Origin: an uncultured Methylococcaceae bacterium
GTDB taxonomy: Bacteria > Pseudomonadota > Gammaproteobacteria > Methylococcales > Methylomonadaceae
Reading direction: 5' to 3'
NCBI GenBank assembly: GCA_903839855.1
Contig: CAIMEB010000003.1
Span: 1-45,591, forward strand
Length of the DNA: 45,591 nt
Part shown: one piece after another, positions 27,831-36,073 of the stretch
Numbering within the stretch: position 1 is the stretch's first letter
Layout of the letters: each line of letters starts with the position of its first letter
The notes under the pieces: model-generated
Told to the model about the DNA's origin: nothing
The model's database searches: none
What the model saw: the letters and a program-made list of their open reading frames with translations, nothing else
Translations under genes and position numbers: made by a program

Positions 27831-28024
27831 TTCTCACCCCTAATTGGCCTGTACTATCTGGAATTGTTCGTTCCATAATTCAATTTAAAACTACTATCTT
27901 TTTACTAACAACTCATCTCTATCTATTCCCATTTTAAACAAGTTTTCACATAAGATTATTTATCCACTTCAGATATTTTCCAATTACTTATTTGTTCTTT
28001 ATTTACTCTGTCTGTTTTCTTGGT

Positions 28025-28064
28025 CAAAAAAAACCCCCGCTACTTTTACAAGTAACGAGGGTCT
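28025..28064 (-). terminator. Rho-independent terminator of the pmoCAB operon
   Basis: On the minus strand ACCCTCGTTACTT, loop GTAA, AAGTAGCGGGGGT and then a run of seven T form a long GC-containing stem with G-T wobbles. It lies about 45 bp after the pmoB stop and before sucC, so most pmo transcription should end here. Confidence 0.93.
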
Positions 28065-28073
28065 TTATATTCC

Positions 28074-28100
28074 TTAATTGACAATCAAATTGTCAATTAA
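28074..28100 (-). repeat. Perfect 12-bp hairpin right after pmoB
   Basis: TTAATTGACAAT and ATTGTCAATTAA are perfectly complementary arms around a 3-nt loop, starting a few bases after the pmoB stop codon. There is no T-run, so with the terminator just behind it this looks like a 3'-end protecting hairpin rather than a second terminator. Confidence 0.7.
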
Positions 28101-28107
28101 TTTTTCA

Positions 28108-29352
28108 TTAGATGAAAGTTGGAATTAATGGAGCATCAATTGTTACTAATTGACGGTTTCCAGCAGCATCATAGAAGAACAACAAACCAGCAAAACGGCT
28201 ATCTGGATCGTAGATCAAATCAGCTAAACGATAAACTTCCCATGCAGCGTCAGAAGCAGTTACTTGAACAGTTCTTGATTGGCCTGGAGCGATTGCGCTG
28301 TTATCACTAACAGTTAAACCTTCTTCAGCCAACAAGTCATCAGGATAACCTGTTTCGTCTTGAGCAACAGCAGCGTCTAAGAAACGAACACCCGCAGTGT
28401 TGAATTCACCTAAACGAACTGGTGAATCACCATTGTTAGTGATAGTCAAAGTCATTTGCATCGCACGACCGGGTACACGGTAAGTAGCGTCTTCAACTTT
28501 AACAGCAACAGTTGCAACTGGTAATTGAATTGACTTAATACCACGTAACAAACCAGCTTGCAATGGAGTTGTAATTGGGAACTTTTCGTTAGTGCTTGCC
28601 ATAGAAGCAGCAATCACAGCGATAGTACCAACAGCAAACGCCAATGTAACTTTTCTGTCAGCAGCAGTAATTAAAGTATCACCTTTACCAGCTTCAACAG
28701 CGATAGAACGTGGAACAAACAATGGTTTACGTGCCCAATATGCAACCCAGATCAAACCAACAGCATACCATGCAGCATGCCAGAAGTAAGTGTTACCTAA
28801 GTTGTATGTTTCTAAGTCAACAGTTTCACCTGTTAAAGTAGTGATTGGGTTAACAAATGAACTCATTGAACCAGTAACAGTTACCCATTTACCTGGACCA
28901 ATGATTGGGCCGCCGCCTTTCACGTTTAACATTGTGTGAACATGCCAGTCGCCTGGACGACGTGCCTTCAACAATACTTTAAACTCATAAGTTTCGCCCA
29001 ATTCCAAAGAAACTGAACGAGGAACTAATTGACCACCGATCCAAGATCCAGCACGAATAAATACAGGACCAGGAATACCAATGTTTAAAAATGAGATTTC
29101 TGGTTTATCAACAGTTTCTGGCCAGCCAGAGAACACGAAGAATTTACCTGAAATTGTCATTGTATCGTTAACTGGCACTTCTTCTTTTGACCAATTTAAG
29201 TCAAACCAGTGAATAGTACGCATACGCATGAAAGCAGCTTGCGACTTTTCACCATGAGCAGATGCAGTTGGTGCGTAAAACATCGCTGCTGTCATTGTAA
29301 TCAGCAGTGCGACAAAGGATAATTTAGCAACCTTGTCTTTTAATATTTTCAT
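28108..29352 (-). CDS. pmoB: Particulate methane monooxygenase subunit B (pMMO alpha)
   Basis: 414 residues. A signal peptide ends at Ala32 so that His33 becomes the mature N-terminus (ASA|HGEKSQ). His33, His137 and His139 (GDWHVHT) match the PmoB copper ligands of Methylococcus capsulatus at the same numbers; His48 is also kept. Two periplasmic cupredoxin-like domains (about 33-180 and 270-414) flank two transmembrane helices (about 187-206 and 232-250). PmoB is the large exposed part of the alpha3beta3gamma3 methane-oxidising complex. A GAGGAGG ribosome-binding site precedes the ATG and is overlapped by a small palindrome. Confidence 0.98.
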   Translation of the reverse strand: MKILKDKVAKLSFVALLITMTAAMFYAPTASAHGEKSQAAFMRMRTIHWFDLNWSKEEVPVNDTMTISGKFFVFSGWPETVDKPEISFLNIGIPGPVFIRAGSWIGGQLVPRSVSLELGETYEFKVLLKARRPGDWHVHTMLNVKGGGPIIGPGKWVTVTGSMSSFVNPITTLTGETVDLETYNLGNTYFWHAAWYAVGLIWVAYWARKPLFVPRSIAVEAGKGDTLITAADRKVTLAFAVGTIAVIAASMASTNEKFPITTPLQAGLLRGIKSIQLPVATVAVKVEDATYRVPGRAMQMTLTITNNGDSPVRLGEFNTAGVRFLDAAVAQDETGYPDDLLAEEGLTVSDNSAIAPGQSRTVQVTASDAAWEVYRLADLIYDPDSRFAGLLFFYDAAGNRQLVTIDAPLIPTFI

Positions 29353-29360
29353 ATATCCTC

Positions 29361-29373
29361 CTCTATAATAGAG
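29361..29373 (-). repeat. Palindrome overlapping the pmoB ribosome-binding site
   Basis: CTCTAT and ATAGAG arms with a single-base centre; the inner arm runs into the GAGGAGG Shine-Dalgarno of pmoB. If folded in RNA it would partly hide the ribosome-binding site. Confidence 0.5.
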
Positions 29374-29397
29374 AATCTATTGTTTTTTGAGTATCTA

Positions 29398-29422
29398 ACG
29401 GTAATATCAAATTAACTACCGT
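29398..29422 (-). repeat. pmoA-pmoB intergenic hairpin
   Basis: ACGGTA (29398-29403) and TACCGT (29417-29422) are perfect arms with a 13-nt AT-rich loop, about 30 bp after the pmoA stop. Plausibly an RNA stability or processing element. Confidence 0.5.
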
Positions 29423-29454
29423 CAGTCTTTTTTTATTTTTCGTCGTAACAATTC

Positions 29455-30198
29455 TTATGCAGCTTCAACAAATTTAGTTGATGCGAACCATTGACCGAAG
29501 AAGTGCCACAAGAAGTAAATCAAGATACTCACGAAACCAGAGAAGAACGCTGATACTGGAGCAACGTCTTTACCGAAAGTTCTCAATGTACCCTTTTCAA
29601 CCATTCTGATGTATTCAGGAGTACCAGTTCTAACATAGTGGTAACCTTGTAAATCAGCCAAAGTCATCATCATACCGTTGTATTCAACAGGTACGTGTAA
29701 TGGTGCAATGATTGGCCAGTTACCTGGATAGAACAAAAGACCCCATGCTAAACCACCTAATACCGCTGTTACAGTCATACTGCCAGTCAATAATAAGATA
29801 GCATCAAGAACGATTGCGCCTGGCATCAAGTTTGATGGGAAGCAGAAGTTTACTGGGAAATAAGTCCAACCCCAGAAATTCAAGTATCTGTTGATCCACT
29901 CACCTAAAAGAAGACCTAGAATACAAACTACCGCACCAAAAGGTATACGGTAACGCCACCATAAACATGCTTGAACTGCAGCAGGGAAAGTGATTGAAAC
30001 GATTGGAGCTACAGTTACCCATAGACGTCTATCTTTCCAGTCAGTCCAGAAATCCCAGTCACCACCAGTTAACATATAGTGAATGTGATAACCACCAAGT
30101 ACAACGAAGAACAATGTAAACAAAATTAGCCAATCGAACGTGCGAGAAACTTTTACTGCTTCAGCGCGTGAACGTACAGCTGATTGAGATGCGCTCAT
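29455..30198 (-). CDS. pmoA: Particulate methane monooxygenase subunit A (pMMO beta)
   Basis: 247 residues, the standard PmoA length, nearly all within membrane helices. The widely used marker segments GGDWDFWTDWKDRRLWVT and NGMMMTLADLQGYHYVRTG are present, as are GWTYFPVNF and GTLRTFGKDVAPVSAFFSGF. The sequence is a type I (gammaproteobacterial) PmoA and not an ammonia monooxygenase subunit. PmoA forms the membrane core next to PmoC. Strong ribosome-binding site (TAGGAGGTAAG) before the ATG. It follows pmoC by 116 bp, a gap filled by a long hairpin. Confidence 0.98.
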   Translation of the reverse strand: MSASQSAVRSRAEAVKVSRTFDWLILFTLFFVVLGGYHIHYMLTGGDWDFWTDWKDRRLWVTVAPIVSITFPAAVQACLWWRYRIPFGAVVCILGLLLGEWINRYLNFWGWTYFPVNFCFPSNLMPGAIVLDAILLLTGSMTVTAVLGGLAWGLLFYPGNWPIIAPLHVPVEYNGMMMTLADLQGYHYVRTGTPEYIRMVEKGTLRTFGKDVAPVSAFFSGFVSILIYFLWHFFGQWFASTKFVEAA

Positions 30199-30233
30199 TA
30201 GCTTACCTCCTAAAGGATTTAAATTATTTTTAT

Positions 30234-30299
30234 TAATTACTATCTTCGCTTTGCTGTTCCACCGTGAAAAGTGGTGAAACAGCGAGGAGATAGTTATTA
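30234..30299 (-). repeat. Long imperfect hairpin between pmoC and pmoA
   Basis: The arms at 30234-30263 and 30270-30299 pair through TAATnACTATCT, TCGC and TGTTnCACC blocks with a short loop and one 3-nt bulge, giving a stem of about 25 pairs that starts 16 nt after the pmoC stop. There is no T-run on the minus strand, so this is probably an RNase processing or stabilising structure inside the operon rather than a terminator. Confidence 0.75.
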
Positions 30300-30314
30300 C
30301 AGCCTAGACTTATA

Positions 30315-31067
30315 TTAAGCTAAGTCTTTTTTCAGAAGTTTGCTGATAGCGCCAACTTCTATGTTTACAACACCTAATACACCTAAAGCAGCCCATCCGA
30401 AGAATACGAAACCGTAGTGTAAAGGAGCAACAAACAACTCTTCCATGAACCAGAAAGTGTGACCCCATTCATTCAAGCCAACATTTGGCAAGATCATGAA
30501 AGGACCAACTACTGATACCAAGTATTGAAGAGGTAAACCTTTTTGATAAGTTGGCAATCTAGTTTTAGCATATAAGAAAGCCGCACCACCAGTGATGATG
30601 TAAATTGGGTAGCTCAAATAGAATTCAATGATGTGACTTGGAGTAAAGTCAGTATCACGAACGATAGTTTGATGCCAAGTACCATCTTGCTCAGTAAAGT
30701 AGCTAGCGCCATAATAGATAGCCCAAGCGTAACATACCAACCATATCCAATGAGTAAAGTGTCTTCTTAACTCTTCTCTTGGAGTGATTGACATCACTTT
30801 ACGATCACGAGATTTCCATAAGTAACCCCACAAGATACCTGCAGTAGATACTTCTAAAACGAACTCGATGTACAAAAAGTTCATCCAGTATGTTTCAAAT
30901 TCTGGTGCGAATGAGTCAAGACCAGCTGACCAGCCGTAAACACCTTCATACCAACGAACCCAACCGTAAAATATGATATATAGCAAAGAGCCAAGTACCA
31001 TATTTTTTACATTTAACAGCGGTGCTTCCGCAGCATCAGCTTTCACTGATTCAGTTGTAGCTGCCAT
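30315..31067 (-). CDS. pmoC: Particulate methane monooxygenase subunit C (pMMO gamma)
   Basis: 250 residues, multi-pass membrane protein. The copper ligands described in M. capsulatus as Asp156, His160 and His173 correspond here to Asp128, His132 and His145 (QDGTWHQ...TPSH). The second set, Asn227/His231/His245, corresponds to Asn199/His203/His217 (NEWGH...PLHYG). A constant offset of 28 fits a shorter N-terminus. PmoC houses the likely active-site copper in the membrane. A strong AGGAGGT ribosome-binding site precedes the ATG, and a terminator-like hairpin lies immediately before that. First gene of pmoCAB. Confidence 0.98.
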   Translation of the reverse strand: MAATTESVKADAAEAPLLNVKNMVLGSLLYIIFYGWVRWYEGVYGWSAGLDSFAPEFETYWMNFLYIEFVLEVSTAGILWGYLWKSRDRKVMSITPREELRRHFTHWIWLVCYAWAIYYGASYFTEQDGTWHQTIVRDTDFTPSHIIEFYLSYPIYIITGGAAFLYAKTRLPTYQKGLPLQYLVSVVGPFMILPNVGLNEWGHTFWFMEELFVAPLHYGFVFFGWAALGVLGVVNIEVGAISKLLKKDLA

Positions 31068-31085
31068 TTCTACCTCCTAAAAATT

Positions 31086-31113
31086 AAAAAAAACCCTGAT
31101 CAATTGACCAGGA
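31086..31113 (-). terminator. Terminator-like hairpin (possible attenuator) in the pmoC leader
   Basis: On the minus strand CCTGGTC, loop AATT, GATCAGG (one G-T wobble) is followed by G and a run of eight T. It has intrinsic terminator form yet ends only some 20 nt before the pmoC start, inside the leader of the operon. It may attenuate pmo transcription or adjust ribosome access. Confidence 0.6.
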
Positions 31114-31187
31114 CTCTATAGTATTCCTTTTTCTTACCTCGGGCATTCATCACCTAAAGCACCACCAAGTCAATTTAGTGAGTTACC

Positions 31188-31215
31188 AGTCTACCAGTTC
31201 ATGAAACCTTGTCAA
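31188..31215 (-). promoter_or_regulatory. Sigma-70 extended -10 promoter of pmoCAB
   Basis: On the minus strand TTGACA (31215-31210), a 16-bp spacer and TAGACT (31193-31188), preceded by TG one base upstream of the -10 box. The perfect -35 and extended -10 make this the best promoter in the window. The predicted start near 31181 gives a leader of about 115 nt that includes the hairpin at 31086-31113. Confidence 0.8.
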
Positions 31216-31345
31216 GTCTAAATGAACTAACAATTAAATTTTCTTTTTACTTTATGATAAATTCAAAATTTACTTACGCCTAATACACTGATTTCTGTTA
31301 ACATTAATCCATTGCAACATCCCTCAGACAGGATTATTAAATCAA

Positions 31346-31783
31346 ATGCAAAAATACAGAACTCTAATACTTATTGCTGGACTCGCCATTCTTCTTTTTA
31401 GCCAATACAAACTTATTATGCCCTTCGCTTATAAAGTTGTAGCATCGGATCTTTTTCTGGTTGATAGTAAAGACCACGCTAGCCAAATTGCTATCTCTAC
31501 ACCGTTATCCAACATAGCTTTCATGCACTGCAACAATTACATTAAAGCTGAACTTGGCTCTGACACAACTGTTATTTTCCCTGAAAAACCCCTCAACGCA
31601 TGGACACTGGGCAACTACCAGTATCTTATTAGCGCTGAATTCAGCGTTACAAATGACAAAACAGGCACTAACAAAAAGAAATATGCTTGCCGCATAACTT
31701 ACAATAACGGAGATAACGAAGAGGGAGCTCCAGATTTTAACAATTGGTCTATTATTGGGGTTTCTGGCTTTAAGGATTTCTAG
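31346..31783 (+). CDS. Small membrane-anchored protein of unknown function, divergent from pmoC
   Basis: 145 residues. One N-terminal hydrophobic helix (about 6-28, TLILIAGLAILLFSQYKLIM) and a soluble, presumably periplasmic domain with two cysteines (MHCNNYIKAEL near 61 and YACRITYNNGD near 113). The second half looks like beta strands. I recognise no family. It is transcribed away from pmoCAB, with the shared gap holding the pmo promoter, and it converges with the sensor kinase gene 42 bp away. The ribosome-binding site is weak, but codon use resembles its neighbours. Confidence 0.6.
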   Translation: MQKYRTLILIAGLAILLFSQYKLIMPFAYKVVASDLFLVDSKDHASQIAISTPLSNIAFMHCNNYIKAELGSDTTVIFPEKPLNAWTLGNYQYLISAEFSVTNDKTGTNKKKYACRITYNNGDNEEGAPDFNNWSIIGVSGFKDF

Positions 31784-31825
31784 CCAGAAAGACTCGCGGT
31801 TCGCCCATTTTAGCCGCACGTTTAA

Positions 31826-34321
31826 TCACACCCCTGGCTCTGGCAATCCCTCGTTAATCAGTAGCGTCCGAATCTCCACGCAGGCTTCCGCCAGGATTTC
31901 AGTCAGGATAGCGATATCTTCGGTCAAATCGTTATTGTCAGTATTCTGATGAATTTTGTGTTCTAGATTATAGGCCACCTGCGATAAGGTATTGATGCCG
32001 ACTGTCGAGGAGATACCTTTGAGCGTATGAGCGATGCGCTCTGCGTATGCCTGGTCGTGCGTAGCCAAGGCGGTTTGTAGTTTTTCCGCATCATCGCCAT
32101 GTGTGTCGACAAATTTGCCCAACATGCGAAGATAGAGTTTTGTATTGCCCGCAAAGTATTTCAAGGCGCCTTCCCTGTCCACCAGACAGCGGTGGAGAGA
32201 AGTAGATTGTAGTCCGGGATTTTCTGCTGTGGGGTCACTCGTTGTTTGAAGGTCAATTGATATTGTGTCTTCGGGTATCCACCGTGCCAACGTGGCGTAC
32301 AGCCGATCAGGATCGATGGGTTTAGCGATGAAATCATTCATGCCCACTTCCAGGCAACGTTTGCGATCTTCATCGAAGGCGTTAGCTGTCATGGCTACGA
32401 TGAGAAGAGACTTGCCGATTTTAAGATCCCGGATACGCCGCGTTGCTTCTAGCCCATCCATAACCGGCATTTGTATGTCCATCAGAATCAAATCGTAGTG
32501 TTCGTTCTCAATCTTTACCAGTGCTTCGCCACCATGATTGGCAATTTCTACCTTCAGGCCGAAGCTTTCCAGTAGTTCTCTGGACAGGGCTTGATTGATT
32601 TCATTATCTTCAACGAGCAAAATTCGCGCATCTCTGCGTAAGCGCACGTTGTGTATTATCTTTTCATCGGGTTGCAAATCCTGCGCATTACCTCGCTTCA
32701 AGGGCACCGTAACCCAGAAAGTGCTGCCTTGGACGGGTGCGCTAACCACGCCGGTATCGCCGCTCATCAAATGTGCCAATTGTTTAGAAATAACCAGCCC
32801 CAAACCGGTTCCACCATATCTGCGGATGCTGGAGTCTTCCACTTGCTCAAAGGCTGTAAATAACTTACTTTGTTGTGCCTCGCTAATGCCGATGCCGGTA
32901 TCTTGTACTTCGAATTTTAATTTAACCCGCTCGCTGTCTTCGACAAGCATTTCGGCACGCAGCGTTATGCTACCCTGATCGGTGAATTTGGTGGCGTTGC
33001 TCAGGTAGTTCATCAAAATCTGAGTAATACGCATCGTATCTCCCTTCACAATCAGATTTTGTAAACGCGGATCAATGTCTTCAATGAAGCCAAGTCCTTT
33101 TTGGGCAATGCGATCAGCCATCATGCTGTAGACATGATCAATGGTCGCAGAGAGAAAGAAAGTGGTTTCGTTGAGCGTCATCCGTCCTGCATCGATTTTG
33201 GACAAATCCAGAATGTCGTTGATCAGACTCAATAAGTGTTTGCCAGCTGCGATGACACGATTGAGCTTGATTTTTTGGTCTTCGTCCTGGATTTGTGCGC
33301 GTAACAGTTGAGCGTAACCGATGACAGCGTTCATGGGTGTACGGATCTCATGACTCATGTTGGCCAGGAAGGCGCTCTTCGACTGATTGGCCAACTCGGC
33401 ATCGAGTTTGGCGGCGAGCAACTCTGTGGTTCTTTCGGTTACCAGTTCTTGCAGATGGTTGCGATGCCGTAATATTTCGTCTTCGGACACTTTACGTTGA
33501 GTAATATCATTGTACAGGACGGCAATTTGTTTGCTCTCAGTCTGGCCGAAGCGAAAGGCGTAAACGTCAAACCAACTATTTAATTTGGTAGCGTGATTTT
33601 CAAAACGCGCCGACTTCCCTGATTGCGCAATGTCCCCAAAAGTCTGAAGCGAAAATGCCTGGGGTTCTGAAGTGAGTGCTGTAATTGTTTTTCCTACCGC
33701 ACCGATCAACCCCGTCATCTTCTCAAATGCCGGATTAACTTCCAGAAAACGGTAATCGATAGCCGTCATGTTGTTGTCTAAAATCACTTCGACAATACAG
33801 AATCCTTCATCAATCTCATTAAATAGTGCTTTGTAACGAGCTTCAGCACTCTTGCGGTGGATCATTTCCTGTTCAAGCTTAAAAGAATCCTCCCTGAGTT
33901 GTGACTCTATTTGATGACGTCGACGGATTTCAGCATTCAGTTCGTCGATTTTCTGATTCAGGGCATTAAACTCGACAGTCCTGTATAGCTGGATGCAGAC
34001 CAAGGGAGCTCGATCATCTGTTGGCCTCTGCAACAGGCACCCCCGACAAGGAAATTCGACCACATCCCCGTTAAACTTACGCAACGTCATGTGGCTAATC
34101 ATGAAATCAGTGCTACCGAAAAACAAATTTAGGGTATTCGAAGTCTTTTCGGCGGAATCTGTAGTAAGACTAGCTAAGGGCTGACCGATCAACCCACTTT
34201 TATCCTGCTCCAATAACTGACACAGAAGCGGGTTGGAAAAAACAATCTTCCCCGTATTGTCGACGACCAGGAGAGGAACGGGTATTAATCGAAGCAGGTG
34301 AGCTGCTTCTTTGTCGATCAT
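31826..34321 (-). CDS. Hybrid sensor histidine kinase (PAS-PAS-HisKA-HATPase-REC-HPt)
   Basis: 831 residues with no membrane helices, so a cytoplasmic sensor. Order: PAS (about 8-115), coiled coil (118-165), second PAS (165-278), coiled coil, HisKA with [20 protein letters not shown] (His324), HATPase_c (NYLSNATKF at 438-446, DTGIGI at 474-479, [13 protein letters not shown] at 503-515), receiver (VEDNEINQ, phosphoacceptor Asp615 in [11 protein letters not shown], Lys667) and an HPt domain with His765 in [13 protein letters not shown]. This is a complete His-Asp-His relay lacking only the final response regulator, which is not nearby. Its ATG overlaps the upstream MetOD1 gene by 4 bp, so the two are coupled. 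GC content looks higher than that of pmoCAB, suggesting a different history. Confidence 0.93.
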   Translation of the reverse strand: MIDKEAAHLLRLIPVPLLVVDNTGKIVFSNPLLCQLLEQDKSGLIGQPLASLTTDSAEKTSNTLNLFFGSTDFMISHMTLRKFNGDVVEFPCRGCLLQRPTDDRAPLVCIQLYRTVEFNALNQKIDELNAEIRRRHQIESQLREDSFKLEQEMIHRKSAEARYKALFNEIDEGFCIVEVILDNNMTAIDYRFLEVNPAFEKMTGLIGAVGKTITALTSEPQAFSLQTFGDIAQSGKSARFENHATKLNSWFDVYAFRFGQTESKQIAVLYNDITQRKVSEDEILRHRNHLQELVTERTTELLAAKLDAELANQSKSAFLANMSHEIRTPMNAVIGYAQLLRAQIQDEDQKIKLNRVIAAGKHLLSLINDILDLSKIDAGRMTLNETTFFLSATIDHVYSMMADRIAQKGLGFIEDIDPRLQNLIVKGDTMRITQILMNYLSNATKFTDQGSITLRAEMLVEDSERVKLKFEVQDTGIGISEAQQSKLFTAFEQVEDSSIRRYGGTGLGLVISKQLAHLMSGDTGVVSAPVQGSTFWVTVPLKRGNAQDLQPDEKIIHNVRLRRDARILLVEDNEINQALSRELLESFGLKVEIANHGGEALVKIENEHYDLILMDIQMPVMDGLEATRRIRDLKIGKSLLIVAMTANAFDEDRKRCLEVGMNDFIAKPIDPDRLYATLARWIPEDTISIDLQTTSDPTAENPGLQSTSLHRCLVDREGALKYFAGNTKLYLRMLGKFVDTHGDDAEKLQTALATHDQAYAERIAHTLKGISSTVGINTLSQVAYNLEHKIHQNTDNNDLTEDIAILTEILAEACVEIRTLLINEGLPEPGV

Positions 34322-34863
34322 TCCACCGTACTCTTGAAATATTCCCTACCCTCCACAGCATCCGCTTCGTCGCTAGTCTTTAAATAAACCACGACACGGC
34401 ATTCAGGACGCCCTTCAGCAATGGTTTCCTTGAGGTGTACTTTGGCATAGCCCAGGTTATTGGCGGCAATACTTCCGAACACGTTGGAGGTCATCATGCA
34501 CATCGACTTCTGGCCGATAACCTTTTCTGCAAATGGACATGAACGACTGCCGAATACGATCTTCTCGTCATCTTGCTCAATGACATAAAAATCACCCTGG
34601 ATACGTTGCTTCAAGTCCACCAGTACTTCTGCCACCTGCTCCCGATCCAGGGACGACAGATTGAGTGCTTGACGGTACTGGTTGTCCATCTGCTTACCCA
34701 TTACCTGACCTACCACGCTGATAAAACCTGACGCTTGATCAGAACCAACCACTTTCTGCAAAGTATTAGATAGCTCCCGTATCAAGGTGCGCATAAAGAC
34801 ATCTCGCTCCAGTGGGATATCAAGGTTTGAAACTTGTTTTGCAAGGCTTGTTAAATCATTCAT
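34318..34863 (-). CDS. MetOD1-type (methanogen output domain 1) cysteine-containing protein
   Basis: 181 residues, soluble. The layout (helical N-terminus, then [34 protein letters not shown] and [10 protein letters not shown]) matches the domain named methanogen output domain 1, first noted beside signalling proteins. Three cysteines (109, 122, 155) at conserved positions could bind a metal or cofactor or act as redox switches. Family function is not established by experiment that I know of. It overlaps the following hybrid kinase by 4 bp, which argues that it feeds a signal to that kinase. It does not resemble any pmo regulator I know. Confidence 0.7.
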   Translation of the reverse strand: MNDLTSLAKQVSNLDIPLERDVFMRTLIRELSNTLQKVVGSDQASGFISVVGQVMGKQMDNQYRQALNLSSLDREQVAEVLVDLKQRIQGDFYVIEQDDEKIVFGSRSCPFAEKVIGQKSMCMMTSNVFGSIAANNLGYAKVHLKETIAEGRPECRVVVYLKTSDEADAVEGREYFKSTVE

Positions 34864-35353
34864 AATTTATTCTCGGTTAGTTCTGTCGACAATTCGTCTA
34901 AGCCATAAAAGCACCGAGGTAAACCGAAAGCATCCTCATGTAATTAGTGGCTTTTTTTAACGGGTAGCGATTCTGCTAGTGTGCTTGAGTTTACTGAACA
35001 GATATTCAACAGCCATGTCACTCCGTATTTTCATATAATGCCAGTAATCACAATCAATTTCTACTTTTCGATTTGATTTTGGTGGAATGACTGCTTGTTT
35101 TAGGAATGATTGTTGTTTTAGGTCGATTGGGTTCCTTCACTTTTGACAGAGCAAGTTGTGCCAATTTCTGCCGGTCGCGACTGGCTGCTTTATGGCAATG
35201 AATATTACAGAATGTAGTTAGTTCGGCAATGTGTCATTCAGAGACAACCCCTAGTTTTCAGTGAACGGCAGGTAAACCTTTAAACTATCCATTCATCGGG
35301 TACACTGGCCGAAAATCGGTCGAACAAACGACAAGCTCACTTGATTTTCGCGG
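34864..35353. other. 490-bp gap with mobile-element debris
   Basis: No intact gene. It contains a transposase tail (34957-35094) and further uphill a stretch (about 35110-35290) with stops in all useful frames that looks like older debris. A hairpin CACTTGA / TCAAGTG (35338-35344 and 35354-35360) overlaps the rloB stop. This gap marks the change from core to accessory genes. Confidence 0.5.
34957..35094 (-). pseudogene. C-terminal fragment of an IS5-like transposase
   Basis: The minus strand encodes AVIPPKSNRKVEIDCDYWHY and, further on, EYLFSKLKHTSRIATR before a stop. AVIPPxSNRK with a later FxKLKxxRRIATRY is the end of the DDE domain of IS5-family (IS427-group) transposases, where the last catalytic Glu normally lies in HLIENxF; here that part reads MAVEYLF, so Glu may be kept. 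The rest of the gene and any terminal repeats are missing. Confidence 0.75.
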
Positions 35354-36070
35354 TCAAGTGGAGTGTTTAGTTAAGCACTTTAATTTCTCTAAGTATTCAA
35401 CTAAATCATGAACATTTGTACTTGGATTTATATCCCCACTAATTTTTGAATTTTCAAAGATTCTTTTAGAGTGCGCTTTAGCTCCATGAATAAGATTATT
35501 ATCTATTGAATATTTGTAGATTCCTTTTTGTTTTTTTTCGTAATTAGGGAGATAAATCTTCAAGTTGTCAATCACTTGATCTCCTACGCTTTTAGTTCCT
35601 AAAGGAGAATAAGGTTTTGTCGAAGGCGTGAAATGCAGCAAAAACCAATATTCAAAAGCGGGTATTGATCGAATTGCCATAAAAACAACTTCTTCGGAAC
35701 ATTCTTCTTTTCTTAATTCATCATTGATTGCGTTTATTTTACCTAAGGCATAGTCAAAAGTTTCATGTTGATCTCTATCAAAAACACAAAACACGCGGTC
35801 ATAATTTCCTGCTTTGACTCTTTCTTTATTAAATAGCTCTTGAGCATACTCTACAACACTTTTTGGACTTGAATCACAACTGCCATCAATTTTAATATTG
35901 GCAGAGTCAAGGTCTAAATGAACCCTCATTTCTTCAAAATAAAAAGGTTCTGTTTTTTCACCCTCACAAACAATAAGGACATGATCATAGGGCTTACGAT
36001 TTGCATTGCGTCGAACGCTATCTTGTTGTTTTTTCGCTTTTCGTTTATGAAACAAATCTTCACTACCCAA
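35354..36070 (-). CDS. rloB: RloB-like TOPRIM-domain protein
   Basis: 238 residues. The N-terminal VLIVCEGEKTEPFYFEE (31-47, Glu36) and the FDRDQHETF motif (97-105, Asp98/Asp100) are the conserved acidic parts of a TOPRIM fold, found in OLD-type nucleases and related proteins; SIPAFEYWFLLHF (135-147) is the RloB signature. A nucleic-acid cleaving role is inferred. The start is a TTG at 36070 with GGAGAG upstream; the first in-frame ATG lies beyond the TOPRIM glutamate, so it cannot be the real start. It begins 3 bp after the rloA stop. DNA is more AT-rich than the kinase operon next door. Confidence 0.85.
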   Translation of the reverse strand: MGSEDLFHKRKAKKQQDSVRRNANRKPYDHVLIVCEGEKTEPFYFEEMRVHLDLDSANIKIDGSCDSSPKSVVEYAQELFNKERVKAGNYDRVFCVFDRDQHETFDYALGKINAINDELRKEECSEEVVFMAIRSIPAFEYWFLLHFTPSTKPYSPLGTKSVGDQVIDNLKIYLPNYEKKQKGIYKYSIDNNLIHGAKAHSKRIFENSKISGDINPSTNVHDLVEYLEKLKCLTKHST

Positions 36071-36073
36071 AAC

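Noticed and set aside
28108-31067. Ammonia monooxygenase amoCAB or the divergent pxm/pmo2-type operon
   Set aside because: PmoA carries the canonical type I methanotroph signature segments and the order is C-A-B, whereas pxm has A-B-C order.
31505-31819. 104-codon minus-strand frame opposite the small membrane-anchored protein
   Set aside because: Plus-strand reading has a good membrane helix and sensible composition; the antisense frame has neither start signal nor recognisable pattern.
32595-32978. 127-codon plus-strand frame inside the histidine kinase gene
   Set aside because: Antisense of the HATPase/linker region, whose minus-strand reading has all catalytic motifs.
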